DNA from: Laguncularia racemosa
Lineage: Eukaryota; Streptophyta; Magnoliopsida; Myrtales; Combretaceae
Assembly (NCBI GenBank): GCA_037954665.1
Contig: JBBMOL010000097.1
Coordinates: 930,001-994,000 of the forward strand
Direction: 5' to 3'
DNA length: 64,000 nt
In this document: positions 38,440 to 50,159 of the stretch, one piece after another
Layout of the letters: the number at the start of each line of letters is the position of its first letter
Position numbering within the stretch: the first letter of the stretch is position 1
Program-made: the position numbers and the translations under genes
The notes under the pieces: model-generated
Database searches by the model: none
The model's input: the letters and a program-made list of their open reading frames with translations, nothing else
Told to the model about the DNA's origin: nothing

Positions 38440-39030
38440 AATATCATGGTGTCGAACTATGGTAAATAATTAAGTAATTATTTATATATAAAATTGTTAA
38501 ATAATTTTTTTAGTTTTTCTCTATACCAATTATCACTTCAAAAAAAGTGATACAGATCTTAATATAATCATCCAAAATAGTTTTCTTTAATATAATTATC
38601 TACTTTTTCTACACTATTAGAGTACTAAGTCTCACCTAGGCACTTTACCTTTTATAAATTTTATTTTACCAAATATGCTCCAATTTAGATTTTTTTTAAT
38701 TTATATCTAATCTAAATTTGATTCAAAATTTAACATTTGGAAAACTATTGTATATTTTTGATAAAAATAATAATTATGAAATGAGGATTAAAAAATAAAA
38801 ATTGACGTACTTTTAAAAGAATTAAAAAAAATGTTTTATGTATTGAAAAATAAGATATTAATTGATATTTTTAAAATAAATAAAATAATGAATAAATAAA
38901 GTAAAAGTCCATAGGAGTTTGGTTTTGGATACAATTTTTTGGATCTTTTTTACATAAGATAGGATGTACAATGTCTTAATACTCTTTAACTACGCTCGAG
39001 GTTGGAACTTGTACTATAAAAGTATATTAG
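38440..39030. repeat. Copy A1 of anonymous repeat module A
   Basis: This segment shares ordered text with 47190-48060 and 55062-55750: 'ccaattatcactt', 'aaaaagtgatacagat', 'taccaaatatgctccaat', 'ttggttttggatacaat', 'aatactctttaactac' and 'gtactataaaagtata'. It has no coding capacity. It is the leftmost copy in the repeat-rich 38-59 kb region. Confidence 0.7.
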
Positions 39031-39133
39031 CAAACGATGCATTTGTGCTGTAGGTGTAAAAATAAAGATAATATTGAAAATTATATTATTATGATACTTA
39101 TTTTATTAATGGTAACTTCTATTAATAACTTAA

Positions 39134-40065
39134 GTAGGTGAATATTGGTAAAACATATATATGCAAGTGTATTTTGGAAATACAAAAGAAAAAGTACTAA
39201 AAAAATTAAATGTTGTTTAAACCTATATTTTAGAATTTTCTATGGACCCACTTGTATTTTTTATGGGTTTAGTCTAACTTTGAATTTGATTTTTAATTTA
39301 CTTGTGAACGATGGAGATTTAACAATGATTAATGATGAGGATTTAGTATATATAACTAAACAATAAAATTAAATATTGAACTAATCATGTTAAAATAGTG
39401 GACAAGAAAGGAATAATAAATTCAATATTTTTAATATGTAAACAAAAATGAAAACAGTAATAAAGTATATTGAAGACTTGAATGGTCAAAAATCATTATC
39501 TTCATCTTTCATTCTTTCAACTTTTAATCCTAAGGCTTTAGATATAAGATTCTTAAAATTGCACTAAAGTATTGAAAAACAAACATTAAATAAAAGTAGA
39601 GTTTTAACTAAGATTAAAAGTGGAAATCAAATCCGAAATGGATGTTGGAGTTAGTATCCATAAAGAAAATGTACTCAAACAAATTAATACCTTGCATAGG
39701 TGAATATTGGTAAAATTTATACATATAGGTGTATTTTGGAAATACAAAAGAAAAGAAATTAAATAACTAAATCTTGTTTAAACCTATATTTTCGATGTAA
39801 AAGGAATATAGATTCAATATTTTTCATATATAGACAAAAATGAGAATAGTAGTAAAGTATATTGAGGACTTGAATTGTCAAAATGCATTAATCTTCTTCT
39901 ATCATTCTTTCAAAATCAAATTTGAAGGTCTTATATATAAGATTCTTGAAATTGCACTAAAGCATTAAAAAAAAAATGGTTAATAAAAGTAGAATTGTAA
40001 TTAAGATTAAAAGTTGAAATCAAATTCTAAATGAATGTTAAAACTGATGTCATTGAAAAAAACTC
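39134..40065. repeat. Local tandem duplication (two diverged copies)
   Basis: Copy 1 (39134-39671) and copy 2 (39695-40065) share 'taggtgaatattggtaaaa', 'gtattttggaaatacaaaag' and 'gtttaaacctatatttt'. They also share 'aaagtatattga.gacttgaat', 'taagattctt.aaattgcactaaag' and 'aaatcaaat'. Copy 1 contains about 170 extra bases (39235-39405) resembling the MITE-like text at 45555-45740, so the insert probably came after the duplication. Confidence 0.72.
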
Positions 40066-41009
40066 ACATATAAAAATGTGTAAAGTTTCATTTTATAACA
40101 AGTACAAAATATAAAAACCTTTAATAAGGAACTCATATTAAGAGTTCAAAAATTTTAACACCACTAACCACTCTTTTTTTTCAAAAGTTAAAAGAACTTT
40201 AACCTGGTTTGTCAACATCTTCGATTAACTCACAATAACTTTGCTCTAACCTATGTGAAATGTCAAATTATGGAATATATGACTCTAAGAAAGCCTCCGA
40301 AGGATACAATTTGTTGGGTGAATAAAAGAACAATTCATGCAACAATACCCAAAAACACATGCGAAAGTAAAAATACATTATACATCATAAAACATTATAA
40401 AATTATAAAAACCTTATACAACTTCAAAGTGAAGCAAGAACCAAACACTTTAAAATGTCTTTCTATTATAATCTCATTAAACAATCCAAACATAATTGGA
40501 GTAAACACAATTCTCCGAATGTTGGCCATCTCTAAAATACTCTTGACACATATAAATAGTTTCATAACTTTCCATTCATCATGACAAATGGCCAAAATTC
40601 ATGCTAAGGAACCACAGCTTCCAATTGTAATATTTTCAAGTACTTTGATCTTAATAATTGCAATATCATTGGTATGAAATGTGTTGGTGTCATTCTTCGA
40701 CCAACTAATTGCAAAGACCCGGTAATGTGATTCCTGCTACATGGAAATCATAAATTAAATTAGTAAAAATAAATTAATGAACAGAATTCACAAAAAAAAA
40801 AAGAAAAGGAAAAAAAAAATATTGATTAAATGTGCAAGTCCTTTATTATACATTTGTATCTATCTATTTGCTTAAATGCAAAACTTTCATTATATTGATC
40901 TAAATGTCAATTGGCATACACTATACTAATAGAATAAGAACAAACAAAAAATTCTATAGCAAACATAAACACTAAGTACTATCATGACATGTAGCAACTG
41001 CATACAACT
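40066..41009. other. AT-rich DNA without a supported gene
   Basis: ORFs at 40255-40584 (plus) and 40395-40595 (minus) overlap and show no recognisable domain. There is no sign of the remaining eIF5A exons here. Confidence 0.35.
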
Positions 41010-41067
41010 TTTTACCATTTTAAAATCAGATCTAAACCCAATAACAGTAAAGCACAAAAGTTACAAA
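41010..41067. repeat. Left direct repeat flanking the eIF5A exon fragment
   Basis: This 58-base segment matches 41781-41838 with nine differences, all of them transitions. It brackets about 0.7 kb that includes the orphan eIF5A exon. Confidence 0.75.
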
Positions 41068-41500
41068 ATCAATTGTTTAAACCATATACATATTAAATGT
41101 TATATAGAAAAAACTTTAATTTAAATAAATTTCAAACCAGAAACAGTAATCAACACATCTAATCATAAATTTTCGGCAAGACTCCAATATCACTTATTCC
41201 CAAATATCAAAACCATAAATCATCAAAATCTACCCAAATGCAATCTAAAACTGGAGAAACTAAACCGATTAGCCGATAAACATAAGGCTGGAAAGGGTAG
41301 AGAAAAAGGACGCAGCCATGGACCAAAACAACACGACCTTGTATACCAAGACGCTCTATTCAATTTTAACATTCTTCCATCAAAACACAATCTTTAACAA
41401 AACCATGCAGTAACAAATTTAATACAAATATTCAGAAAATTAAAAGATGCAGATATAAAATATACATATATATAGACAGGAGGTAGAGACAGGGAGGAAC

Positions 41501-41623
41501 CTTGCAAGGGTGGTTTTTGTTGACAATATAACCATTTTTACAAATAGTACTGGCTTGCTGAGGATGGGTTTTGGAAGCTCTCGCATCGGCCTTCGGCTTG
41601 AAGTCATGTTCCTCGTCCGACAT
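41501..41623 (-). pseudogene. eIF5A first exon, orphan
   Basis: From the ATG at 41623 the minus strand encodes 41 residues beginning MSDEEHDFKPKADARASKTH and ending KNHPCK, followed by a GT donor. This is the N-terminal exon of plant eIF5A, the hypusinated translation elongation/termination factor, and the exon boundary after PCK is the usual one. Several substitutions lie at positions normally conserved in plants (for instance the normal IRKNGYIVIK reads ICKNGYIVNK). No later exon, which would include the hypusine lysine loop, occurs on the minus strand down to 38300. It is therefore most likely a decayed genomic fragment rather than a processed copy. A very long intron cannot be formally excluded. 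Confidence 0.75.
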
Positions 41624-41780
41624 GGCTGCTGTTGGTAAAAGAGAAACAGGAAAAATACGAAGAGATAGGGGGTAAAAGCTAAAATAGAACATAGAGATAG
41701 ATTTTATTGCTCTGTGGATGCAGGATATAGTAACAAAAAGCTGAAAATCCATCCTATACAAACATAAATACCAAATACTA

Positions 41781-41838
41781 TTTTGCCATTTTAAAATCAA
41801 ATCCAGACCTGATAACAATAAAATACAAAAGTTACAAA
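41781..41838. repeat. Right direct repeat flanking the eIF5A exon fragment
   Basis: This 58-base segment matches 41010-41067 (49 of 58). It lies just upstream of the eIF5A-like leader. Confidence 0.75.
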
Positions 41839-42874
41839 TATAGAACTTTGACTTAAATGATATATAGATATGATATAGGTTTTAGAATACTATTTACACA
41901 CTCTATAAAAATTATTAAATAATAATAATAAATCTAAAAAAAAATTACATTTTTACCATCTAAGTTTTACCAAAAGATAAATAAATAAATCAATCAATAA
42001 GCATATAGGTTAAAGCATAAGTCCATCACCCATAAAAAAAAATTCTAAAGAATTCATTATTTCATTTTTTACACCTCTCTCTAGTCTCATCTTTATATAT
42101 CTATTTCCACTTCTTTTTTTTTTTCATTTCTTCCACCTTACTAACGTTGGCTTTATTGTTATATTTTCCATTGGATGTCATACTATAGTGGATCTGGCTT
42201 TATATATATTAAGAAAGTGAGCAAAATTCTCTAATAGATAAGGTAAGCTCTACATAGAAGGTGTGTCTTCAAGATATTGTATTCGAGAGAGGAGGGTATA
42301 TATGAAAAATATGACTTTATACTAGTTTTATTCCAGTTTGATTATATTCAAACTATATGTATATATTAAAAATAATGGAATGGGATCACAATTTCATAAC
42401 CATTGCTAAAACCATGATTAAAATTGTCTTTTCATTCTTAATCCTATTCTATTAAGAACCATTTCATCATAAACCATTCATTTATACCAAATGCAAGAAG
42501 GATGTGCAACCAAGTGAATGCAGACTTACCTTTATCAAAATGGTTTTTTTAATGATTGCATCTTGTAAAAGCGAAATGTCTTTGCTACACTTGTTCGCCT
42601 TATGCCCCATGACTACTACGTCATGTATATTTTTTTAGCCCTTTTTTCCTTTCCCTTGATTAATCAGATACTTTAATGATACATGTTCGATTGCATCGAC
42701 TTTCCATGGTTGTGAAGCTTCCATGTTCCATATGATACATAAGACGAAGAGGTGTAGCAAATACATTTGGCTTTTGGAAGTAAAGATCCACCATTTCTGC
42801 TTCATGGCATGAGTTTCGATAGGGATTGTATTGCATTTGCGTCTGTGATGAATCTGCTATTGCCAGCAGAAAGA

Positions 42875-43176
42875 ATGGCTAATGAGAAAGCAAATTAAGC
42901 AGAGGAGAAAAAATCGAGTTTCACTTAATTTGAGCACAGAAGTGATTAGAACGATACAAATCAGTCATTTTTAATTCATGATCGACAATACTGAAACCAC
43001 GTGCTTGATTTTCTGATACTTGATGGAAAGAAAACCATGTACACAGTTTTTGTACCGCGAATCAATGAGTTATGAATGGGTGCTTTGTATCCTCATCACC
43101 TCTCTACTCGTGTCATGAGGAATCTAGTGGAACTCGATTCCTTCTCGTTCACCCGATTTCCTTTCTCATCAACCAT
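42875..43176 (-). repeat. Imperfect inverted repeat (hairpin) in module B1
   Basis: The left arm starts ATGGCTAATGAGAAAGCAAA. The reverse complement of the right arm starts ATGGTTGATGAGAAAGGAAA. Pairing continues with gaps through TCGAGTTTCACT/TCGAGTTCCACT to the central region near 43000-43060. The total span is 302 bp. The same hairpin occurs in copies B2 and B4. Confidence 0.72.
43096..43176 (-). CDS. Short unrecognised ORF, 26 aa, in module B1
   Basis: An ATG-started ORF beginning MVDEKGNRVNEKESSSTRF and ending RVER forms the right arm of the hairpin. The same ORF, of equal length, occurs in copy B2 (49272-49352), and a longer frame-shifted form occurs in copy B4 (56797-56922). A TATA box lies about 200 bases upstream. 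No homologous family is recognised, and it may not be translated. Confidence 0.3.
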   Translation of the reverse strand: MVDEKGNRVNEKESSSTRFLMTRVER

Positions 43177-43373
43177 TTTTACTGCAAACAATTGCGGATA
43201 TACGGACCAATTCACAATATGAGTTCTATAGAAACACACACATGTTGAGGGAATGTAACAAGAAAGACGAATTCTTATCGAGTTCGATGGTTCACAAAAG
43301 GGAGAAAAAAGAAAGCGAGAGGGAGAGCGATTGATCTCTCGTTAAAAGTTGATCTTGAATACAAATAAAAGCC

Positions 43374-43381
43374 TATTTATA
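43374..43381 (-). promoter_or_regulatory. TATA box upstream of B1 short ORF
   Basis: On the minus strand the context CGTATAAATAGGC is a near-ideal plant TATA box. It lies about 198 bases before the short ORF ATG (43176). The same TATAAATA sits at 57118-57125 in copy B4 with almost the same spacing. Confidence 0.5.
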
Positions 43382-43636
43382 CGTTTAGAATAAACCCTAG
43401 TTGGTTAAACATAAATAATTGCAAATCTTAACTAAGAAGATTGGTTAATAGAAAATCTTAGTATTTAGATTAAGAAGATGTCTCCGGAGACATTGGGAGA
43501 ATCTTAAAGAATCAATTTGTTAATGATTTGCTTTAATCTCCATCCGTTTTGACTATTGGAAATCCTTTGAATATGCTGTCCATGGTTGACCAAATAGAAA
43601 AATAATAAAGCTACTGTTAATAAGACAAAGCTGCTA

Positions 43637-44015
43637 GGGCCTGTTTGGAACTTTTCTTTTTTCTTTTTAATTTGTATCTTACCTCTATCTAATTTAAATA
43701 TAAATCGAAACTAATCTATAACGTATCTTTATAGTTACGATAGAAATAATTATTGGAGAATAGGAATTGAGAAGTAAAGCCCATGTACTTTTAAGAAAAG
43801 GTATTTAAAATATATATTTTATATATTGAAAAATTAGATATTAATTGGTATTTTTTGTAAAAATGAATGAAGTAATGAGTAAATTAAGTTCAAATTATTT
43901 AGGATATATTAGGTATTTAATTTTGTAAAAAATGTATAAATGCATTTTTATTTTCATTTTTTTGGTAACTTATTTTTTTTAAACACACATATTTGAACTA
44001 ATGTCAAACAGACAC
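43637..44015. mobile_element. MITE-like element with GGGCCTGTTTGG terminus
   Basis: The left end GGGCCTGTTTGG and the reverse complement of the right end GTGTCTGTTTGA form short inverted repeats, flanked by TA on both sides. The interior resembles parts of module A (about 38690-38910, 47465-47730 and 55330-55590), so those modules appear to contain an older copy of this element. Confidence 0.5.
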
Positions 44016-44017
44016 TA

Positions 44018-45059
44018 AATGGATTAAAAAAAAAAAGACCAAATGCGTCTTAAAAAAATAACAATATTAAAAAAAAAAGGCACTTGGCAAAGAACCAAGA
44101 GCATAGTTAACATTATGATTATGGGACTTCTTTCCTAATAGGGAAAAAGATTGACTACATATTACACTTTACGTGTTATGTACATTAAAGTTAATACCAA
44201 TAAGCTTTTAATATACATTGTATAGTTTTTGAAATAATTACCCTATGTATCTTATAATATATATGTTAAAATCTTATTGATATGAGCTCTCTCTCTTCTA
44301 CCAGGGTGCTCCTCTCTTCTCCCTTTCCAAGCAAAAAATCCTAATGTCATGTCTAGTACACTAGAATGAACACATATTAGAATTGCAATTTTAGGTTCTA
44401 CTCCCTTTTCCTATTATTGGAAGCATTTTTAAATGCCATAATCGCAATTCTTTCGAATTGACGATTGTGACTTTAAGGGAGAATTCAATTTCACCTTTGA
44501 GGCAGCTTAATCGCAATTTCATTCCACTTATTAATAACAATCATTTAAATAAGTTTTATTAACCTTATTAATGTATATTTATTACACTCACGAATTAAGT
44601 GTATTTTTCATAAATACCACTATATGTATTCCATTCCATTACATACCATGAGTGTTTCCAAGCACTGTAATGAACTTAACATTCCATTCTATTCTAATCC
44701 TTTTCTTTCCATTCCCCTCCAAATCATTTCTGTGTACTAAATGTGACATAAACAAAAAAACCTTAAGGGTGACTGCTTGTAGCCCACTCTCCTTCACTTT
44801 CTTCATCTTTTCCCTCTCTTGATCCCCATTTTTCAATATATCAATCTAAATAAGTTTCACTTTTGTCTAAAGCCCATGTGCACTACAAGTCGCTACCATC
44901 TCCCTCATTGCCATCACCTCCATTACTAGTGCTACTACTTCCATCATCATTAGCCCTCTCATTGCCAATGCCTCCTTCACAACTATCACTTACTTGTTAC
45001 AACTACACCTCCTCATCATTACCATCCATGCCTCCCCATCTTCATCATTCATACCTCCC
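44018..45059. other. Non-coding stretch
   Basis: No supported gene is present. The ORF at 44863-45180 (plus) is a Ser/Pro/Leu-rich translation of CCTCC/CATC-rich simple sequence. Confidence 0.35.
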
Positions 45060-45960
45060 CATAGTAGGTTGGTTTGTTTTTCTTATTTGTTATTTTAGTT
45101 TAGTTTTTACCCTTTTATGTGGATATGTTTCCCAATCAGTGGATTGGTTTTTATTCTCATTTGGAGAATTTTCTTTGTAAAAAGAGTTGCCTCAACCCTT
45201 ATTGTAAGAGGGAAGTGTTCATTGTGGATTGGTTTCTTAGAACTCCAACTCTTGTTTTGGTTGTTAATTGTTCATTGTTTGGTGTTTTTGTATCATGAAT
45301 GAAGTTTTTCTTTTTGATTTAAAAAAAAATTATCGATATGTATACACCAAGTATACACAACATGTATTGTACCTAACTAGTTCACCTTTTCAATTTAACA
45401 AAAAAATGTATGACTAAAAATATAAAACATTTGTTAAACATAAATGGCATGTTTGGTTTATAGAATGAAGTAAGGTGGGGATAGAAATATAATTCTTAAG
45501 GAATGGAATAGAAAGGTAATAGTTAGTCTTTATATTTCCTTTAAAGTCATACGAATAGGGAACTTTCTATGGTCCCATCCATGTTTTCAAGGAAATTTGT
45601 TTAGCTTCAACCTCACCGTTAATTTATGTATTAACAATAGAGATTTAATGGTGATTAACAATGGAGATTTAATATGCGTAAATTAATGGTAAAATTGAAA
45701 GCTAAATTGACTCTATTAAAATGGTAGATGAGACCATGGACGCCATGAATAGAGATAAAAAAATATGTTGTAAAAAATTAAAGAATACCTATTTTCTTAA
45801 TCTTATAAAGGAATTGCAATTCCTCATTTTTAAGCGATAATAATTCCTTGGAATAGCAATTTCGTTGACCAAACACATGAATAAATCTAAAGGGAAGGAC
45901 TGGCTATTTTATTTTACCCTTATTAAGTGAACTAAATAAGCCAAAATAGTATTGGAGGGT
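45060..45960 (+). repeat. Duplicated block (LINE-like 3' end plus MITE), copy 1
   Basis: This block is paired with 58080-58985. The first part (to about 45330) includes 'tggattggtttttattctcatttggaga' and ends AATGAAGTTTTTCTTTTTG plus an A-rich tail, resembling the 3' end of a non-LTR retroelement. The second part (about 45447-45888) is MITE-like, with CATGTTTGGTTTA on the left and TGACCAAACACATG on the right. Neither part carries a credible gene. Confidence 0.65.
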
Positions 45961-46782
45961 CATATGTCAACCTCTAGTTTAATACAATCAAATCAATGTA
46001 GAAAAAAAAAAAATGAAGCCCATAAATAAATATGTTTATTCCTTGATTTCATTGGATTCATGTCAGTGCATCCAACATTGGAGTTCCTATTTGTTTTTTC
46101 TCTTGGCTAACATGATTTTTAATCCCGAGACTTATCCATGCTCAAAGGACACATGCAAAGGGATGATATTGGTACAGATTATGCACTAAAATCTCTTACA
46201 GTAACATAACTTTTGAAATTGTACTAAAATTTCTACTACGACTTATTTCAAATCTCTTTAATAAAACTTATCCTAATAATTTTCTCATATGCAAACAAAA
46301 GAGCACTCAAAACCACTTTTTACACTTCTTTAAATAAATTTCAGTGAATACATGTCTTTCATTACTACACTAATTCTGGTCATGATTAAAGAGTCCGAAC
46401 CATTTTAATATGTTTGATAGACTTCTTCATAGATTAGTAGGTTAAATGGATCAATCTATCAACCTATCAACTTGGTTTGTTTAAGGATTTAACAAGTTAC
46501 ACCCATACATCAACGTAAGTTTGCATATAAATTCGCTATATGTTTTGTCACATGTTTATACAATTGTTATTGCCCTTCATTCAAAAAAATGTCCTAATTT
46601 AAACTTTTTTGAGATGATTTGGAGAGATTTAGCATGGTGAACTTAGAGTAAGGTCCATTAGATTGGCTGGTTCAATATAATCTTTCTTAATAAAACTCAT
46701 ACACTAAAAAAGGCTTTCAATGGGCCTTAGCTCATAAGTAGCTCATGTGTTCATCTATACATTTACAACCGTTCATTACTAT
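45961..46782. other. Non-coding stretch between repeat blocks
   Basis: AT-rich, with no recognised gene or element. Confidence 0.35.
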
Positions 46783-48794
46783 CATCATCTGACAGATGAG
46801 ATTCATAGTTAAACTCTATAAATACCTAATATATCCTCATTTAAGAGAGAAGAACTTATTAAGGGAAATGATTACTCTACCGAATTATTCTTTCAAAAGA
46901 TTAAACCACAATTTAACGAAGAACATCTACCTATCACCAAAACGCTTAAGCTTAATAGTGATTGTCTATTTCTCCTTCAAATACTGTACACTTTGATCAT
47001 TCCTATACATGTCATTTCTCTCCTTTGGTCATGTGTAGTGCGCTTGCACGCAACATGCATATGACCTACACATTCGGATACATACATCTTACAATACATA
47101 TATATAAACTGGACTCTTACTCTTATGTGTACATGCAAGAAAGCTAGTATCATGACTCTTTAAATCAGGCTATCTTTCAACCAATACCAAATATCATGAC
47201 ATTGAATGATAGTAAACAATTAAGTAAATATATTATTTATAAAATTATTAAATAATAGTTGCAGTTTTTTCTCTATGCCAATTATCACTTGAGAAAAAGT
47301 GATACAGATGTCTACATAACCATCTAAAATAGCTACCTTACTTTTAACTATTTTCTTTTTCGACACTATTAGAATACGAAGCCCCACCTTAATGCTTTAC
47401 CCTTTATAAATTTTATTTTGCTTTTTATCTTACCAAATATGCTCCAATGTAGATTGTCTTTTTCTTTTCTTTTCTTTTTTTTTTTTAAAAAAATTTGTAT
47501 CCTATTTATATCTTATCTAAATTTGATCTAAAATTTAAGGTTTGAGAAATTATTATATCTCTATCTTATCTTCATAATTATGATGAAAATAGTTATTAGG
47601 AAATGAGAATTGAAAAAAAATGAAAATTCATGTATTTTTAAGAGAAAATCTTTTAAAAATTATGTTTTATATATTGAAAATAAGATATTAGTTGATATTT
47701 TTATAAAAATAAACAAAATAATAGATAAATAAAGAGAAAGTTTGAGGTGAGTATTGAAAGTCACGGGAGTTTGGTTTTGGATACAATGTTTTGGAACTTG
47801 TTTACACAAGGTGGGATATATGGCTCTTCAGAGACACAAATTTTATCCTCATCAACCAACTTTATCGAGGAAGATTACATTTTTTAGGTTAAGAGGTTGA
47901 TATCGAGATCTTAAATCAACTTATTGGTCTTATAATATATCTCAATATAAAGAATGATAACAAGAATCTGTATTTATTTATAAGCTTTCTTGGAGGATGG
48001 GTAATACTCTTTAACTACCTTTGAGGTGGAACTTGTACTATAAAAGTATATATGGTATAGGTTATAAAATACTATATACTCACACTGTAAAAATTATTAA
48101 ATAATAATAATAAATCTAAAACAATTTTATACTTTTACCATTTAAGTTTTACCAAAAATAAAGAAAGAAATAAACATATAGGTTATAGCACAAGTCCATC
48201 ACCGATAAAAAATTATAAAGAATTCATTATTTCATTTTTTTTCCACCCCTCTCTTGTCTCATCTTTATGTATCTATTTTCTACCTCTTTTAAATAATTTC
48301 TTCCTTATCACTAACCTTGGCTTTATTGTTATATTTTCCATTGGATGTCAAACTTACATATTTACTTTAGTGGATCTGGCTTTTTATATACATATATTAA
48401 GCAAGTAGGCTAAATTTTCTAATAGATAAGTAAGCTCAACAAAGAAGGTGTGTCTTCAATATGTTGTATTTACACATCCTTAAGAGAGGATGATATATAT
48501 GACAAATATGACTTAACCATATATATATATATATATATCACAATTCCATAGCCATTGCCAAAAACATTACTAAAATTGTCATTTTATTTTTTATCTTAAT
48601 CCATTATGAATCATCCATTTATACCAAATGTAAAAAGGACGTGCAACCGAATTATGTGGACTTACCTTTGTAAAAATGATTTTTTTTAATGATTACATCT
48701 TATAAAAGCAAAATGTCTTTGCTACACTTCTTCGTCATATGTCCCATGACTACTACATCATGTTTTTTTTTTTACCCCTTTTCCTTTCTCTTGA

Positions 48795-49019
48795 TTAATC
48801 AGATGCTTTAATGATACATGTTTGATTGCATCGACTTTCCATAGTTGTGATGCTTCCATATTCCATATGATACGTAAGACGAAGAGGAGAAGCAAATACA
48901 TTTGGCTTTTGGGAGTAAAGATCCACCATTTTTCTTCTTATTATATCTTCTGCTCCATGGCATGTGTTTCGATAGGAATCGTATTGCATTTGCGTCTGTG
49001 ATGTATCTGCTATTGCCAA
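48795..49019 (-). CDS. Unrecognised open reading frame in module B2
   Basis: A 75-codon minus-strand frame, opening at TTG rather than ATG, reads AIADTSQTQMQYDSYRNTCH, then AEDIIRRKMVDLYSQKPNVF, and ends CIIKASD. The same text occurs in copies B1 and B4. B1 lacks exactly 18 bp (the DIIRRK codons), an in-frame difference. It may be an internal exon, since an AG lies just before the first Ala-Asp codons. I do not recognise the family, and it may be a non-functional repeat. Confidence 0.28.
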   Translation of the reverse strand: MAIADTSQTQMQYDSYRNTCHGAEDIIRRKMVDLYSQKPNVFASPLRLTYHMEYGSITTMESRCNQTCIIKASD

Positions 49020-49027
49020 TAGAAATA

Positions 49028-49352
49028 ATGGCTAATGAGAAAGCAAATTAAGCGGCGGAGAAAAAATCGAGTTTCACTTAATTTCACGTGACATGAACAC
49101 AAGAGTGAATAGGACGATGCAAATCAGCCATTTTTAATTCATGATCGACAATACTGAAACCATGCACATGGTTTCCTAATACTTGACGGAATGACGGAAA
49201 GAAAAAAGCATCAGAAAACCATGCACATAATTTCTGTATCATGAATTATAAATGGGTGCTTTACATCCTCATCACCTCCCTACTCGTATCATGTGGAATC
49301 TAGTGGAACTCGATTTCTTTTCATTCACTCGATTTCCTTTCTCATCAGCCAT
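49028..49352 (-). repeat. Imperfect inverted repeat (hairpin) in module B2
   Basis: Two arms of about 140 bases pair imperfectly. The left arm begins ATGGCTAATGAGAAAGC, and the right arm, reverse-complemented, begins ATGGCTGATGAGAAAGG. Nearer the centre, TTTTTAATTCATGATC pairs with TTTATAATTCATGATA. The right arm contains a 26-aa ORF (49272-49352, minus). Confidence 0.72.
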
Positions 49353-50126
49353 TTTTACAGCAAACAAGAGTAGATATGTAGATAGATTTGCTATATGATT
49401 CCTATAGATATACATGTTGACATAGAATCACTGAATTCCTCTGAGTTCGACGATTCACAAAAGTAGGAAAAAAGAGAGAGAGAAATTGATCTCTTGTTAA
49501 AAATTGTTCTTGAAAACAAATAAAAGACTCCATATGATCAAAATAAACCCTAGTTAGTTAAAAAATAAATAACTAACATATAATCGCAATTCTTAACTAA
49601 AAGATTTGTTAATAGAAAATCTTAGTATTTAGATTAAGATGATGTCACCAATCAAGTTGCTGCTTATCTTTTATATTTATGTAATTTTATTAATAAATAA
49701 CTCTTAACATATTTATCTTTTAAGTATATACATCGCAATGCACTATCTGTTACTATTATATATGCACATGTCTAGGTATGTCTTATTAACTTGTATATGC
49801 TACAAATAACTACAATATATTATGTGGCTTGATATACCTTTGAATGTGTAATATGTTGTTAATTATATAAATTGAATAGAATCTATTATTCAAGATATAT
49901 GTACACATATTATAATAAAATATAACATAATATATTACATTATATATATATTGTGGCAAGTACTAAAATATACACATATTCAAAGCATTTATATAGAAAA
50001 TTTTACATAATATTTTTTTTAATAAATAGTATTTCCTATAAGATAGTTATTGTATAACCACTTAATATGATATTACTTATAATACAAACATATGTATGTA
50101 TGTTAATTTGAGCAACAAAAGCATAT

Positions 50127-50159
50127 ATAGATAGATAGATAGATAGAGATAGATAGATA
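50127..50159. repeat. (GATA)n microsatellite
   Basis: ATAG/GATA tetranucleotide run with one GAGATA interruption. Confidence 0.9.

Larger units (their letters stand above)
41870..43620 (-). repeat. Copy B1 of anonymous repeat module B
   Basis: This module recurs at 48040-49680 and 55730-57260, and in part at 52790-54660. Shared landmarks include 'cataagtccatcac', 'ttctaaagaattcattat', 'gttatattttccattggatgt', 'gatgctttaatgata'-type text and the hairpin at 42875-43176. Its gene-like content reads on the minus strand: a TATA box at 43374-43381, a short ORF at 43096-43176, then an open stretch over about 42660-42865. I do not recognise any protein in it. Confidence 0.72.
46783..50100. repeat. 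Segmental duplication block, copy 1 (modules A2, B2 and tail)
   Basis: This ~3.3-kb block is collinear with 54663-57720. Landmarks in order are 'aactctataaatacct', 'taaaccacaattta', 'cctatcaccaaa', 'atgacctacacattcg', module A text, module B text with its hairpin, then a tail with 'atatatgcacat.tctag.tatgtcttatta'. The copy differs by an unmatched segment at about 47821-48000. The block is non-coding apart from short unrecognised ORFs. Confidence 0.78.

Noticed and set aside
44863..45180. 105-codon Ser/Pro/Leu-rich ORF that could look like a secreted peptide
   Set aside because: It is simple CCTCC/CATC sequence running into a duplicated LINE-like tail; not a credible signal-peptide gene.
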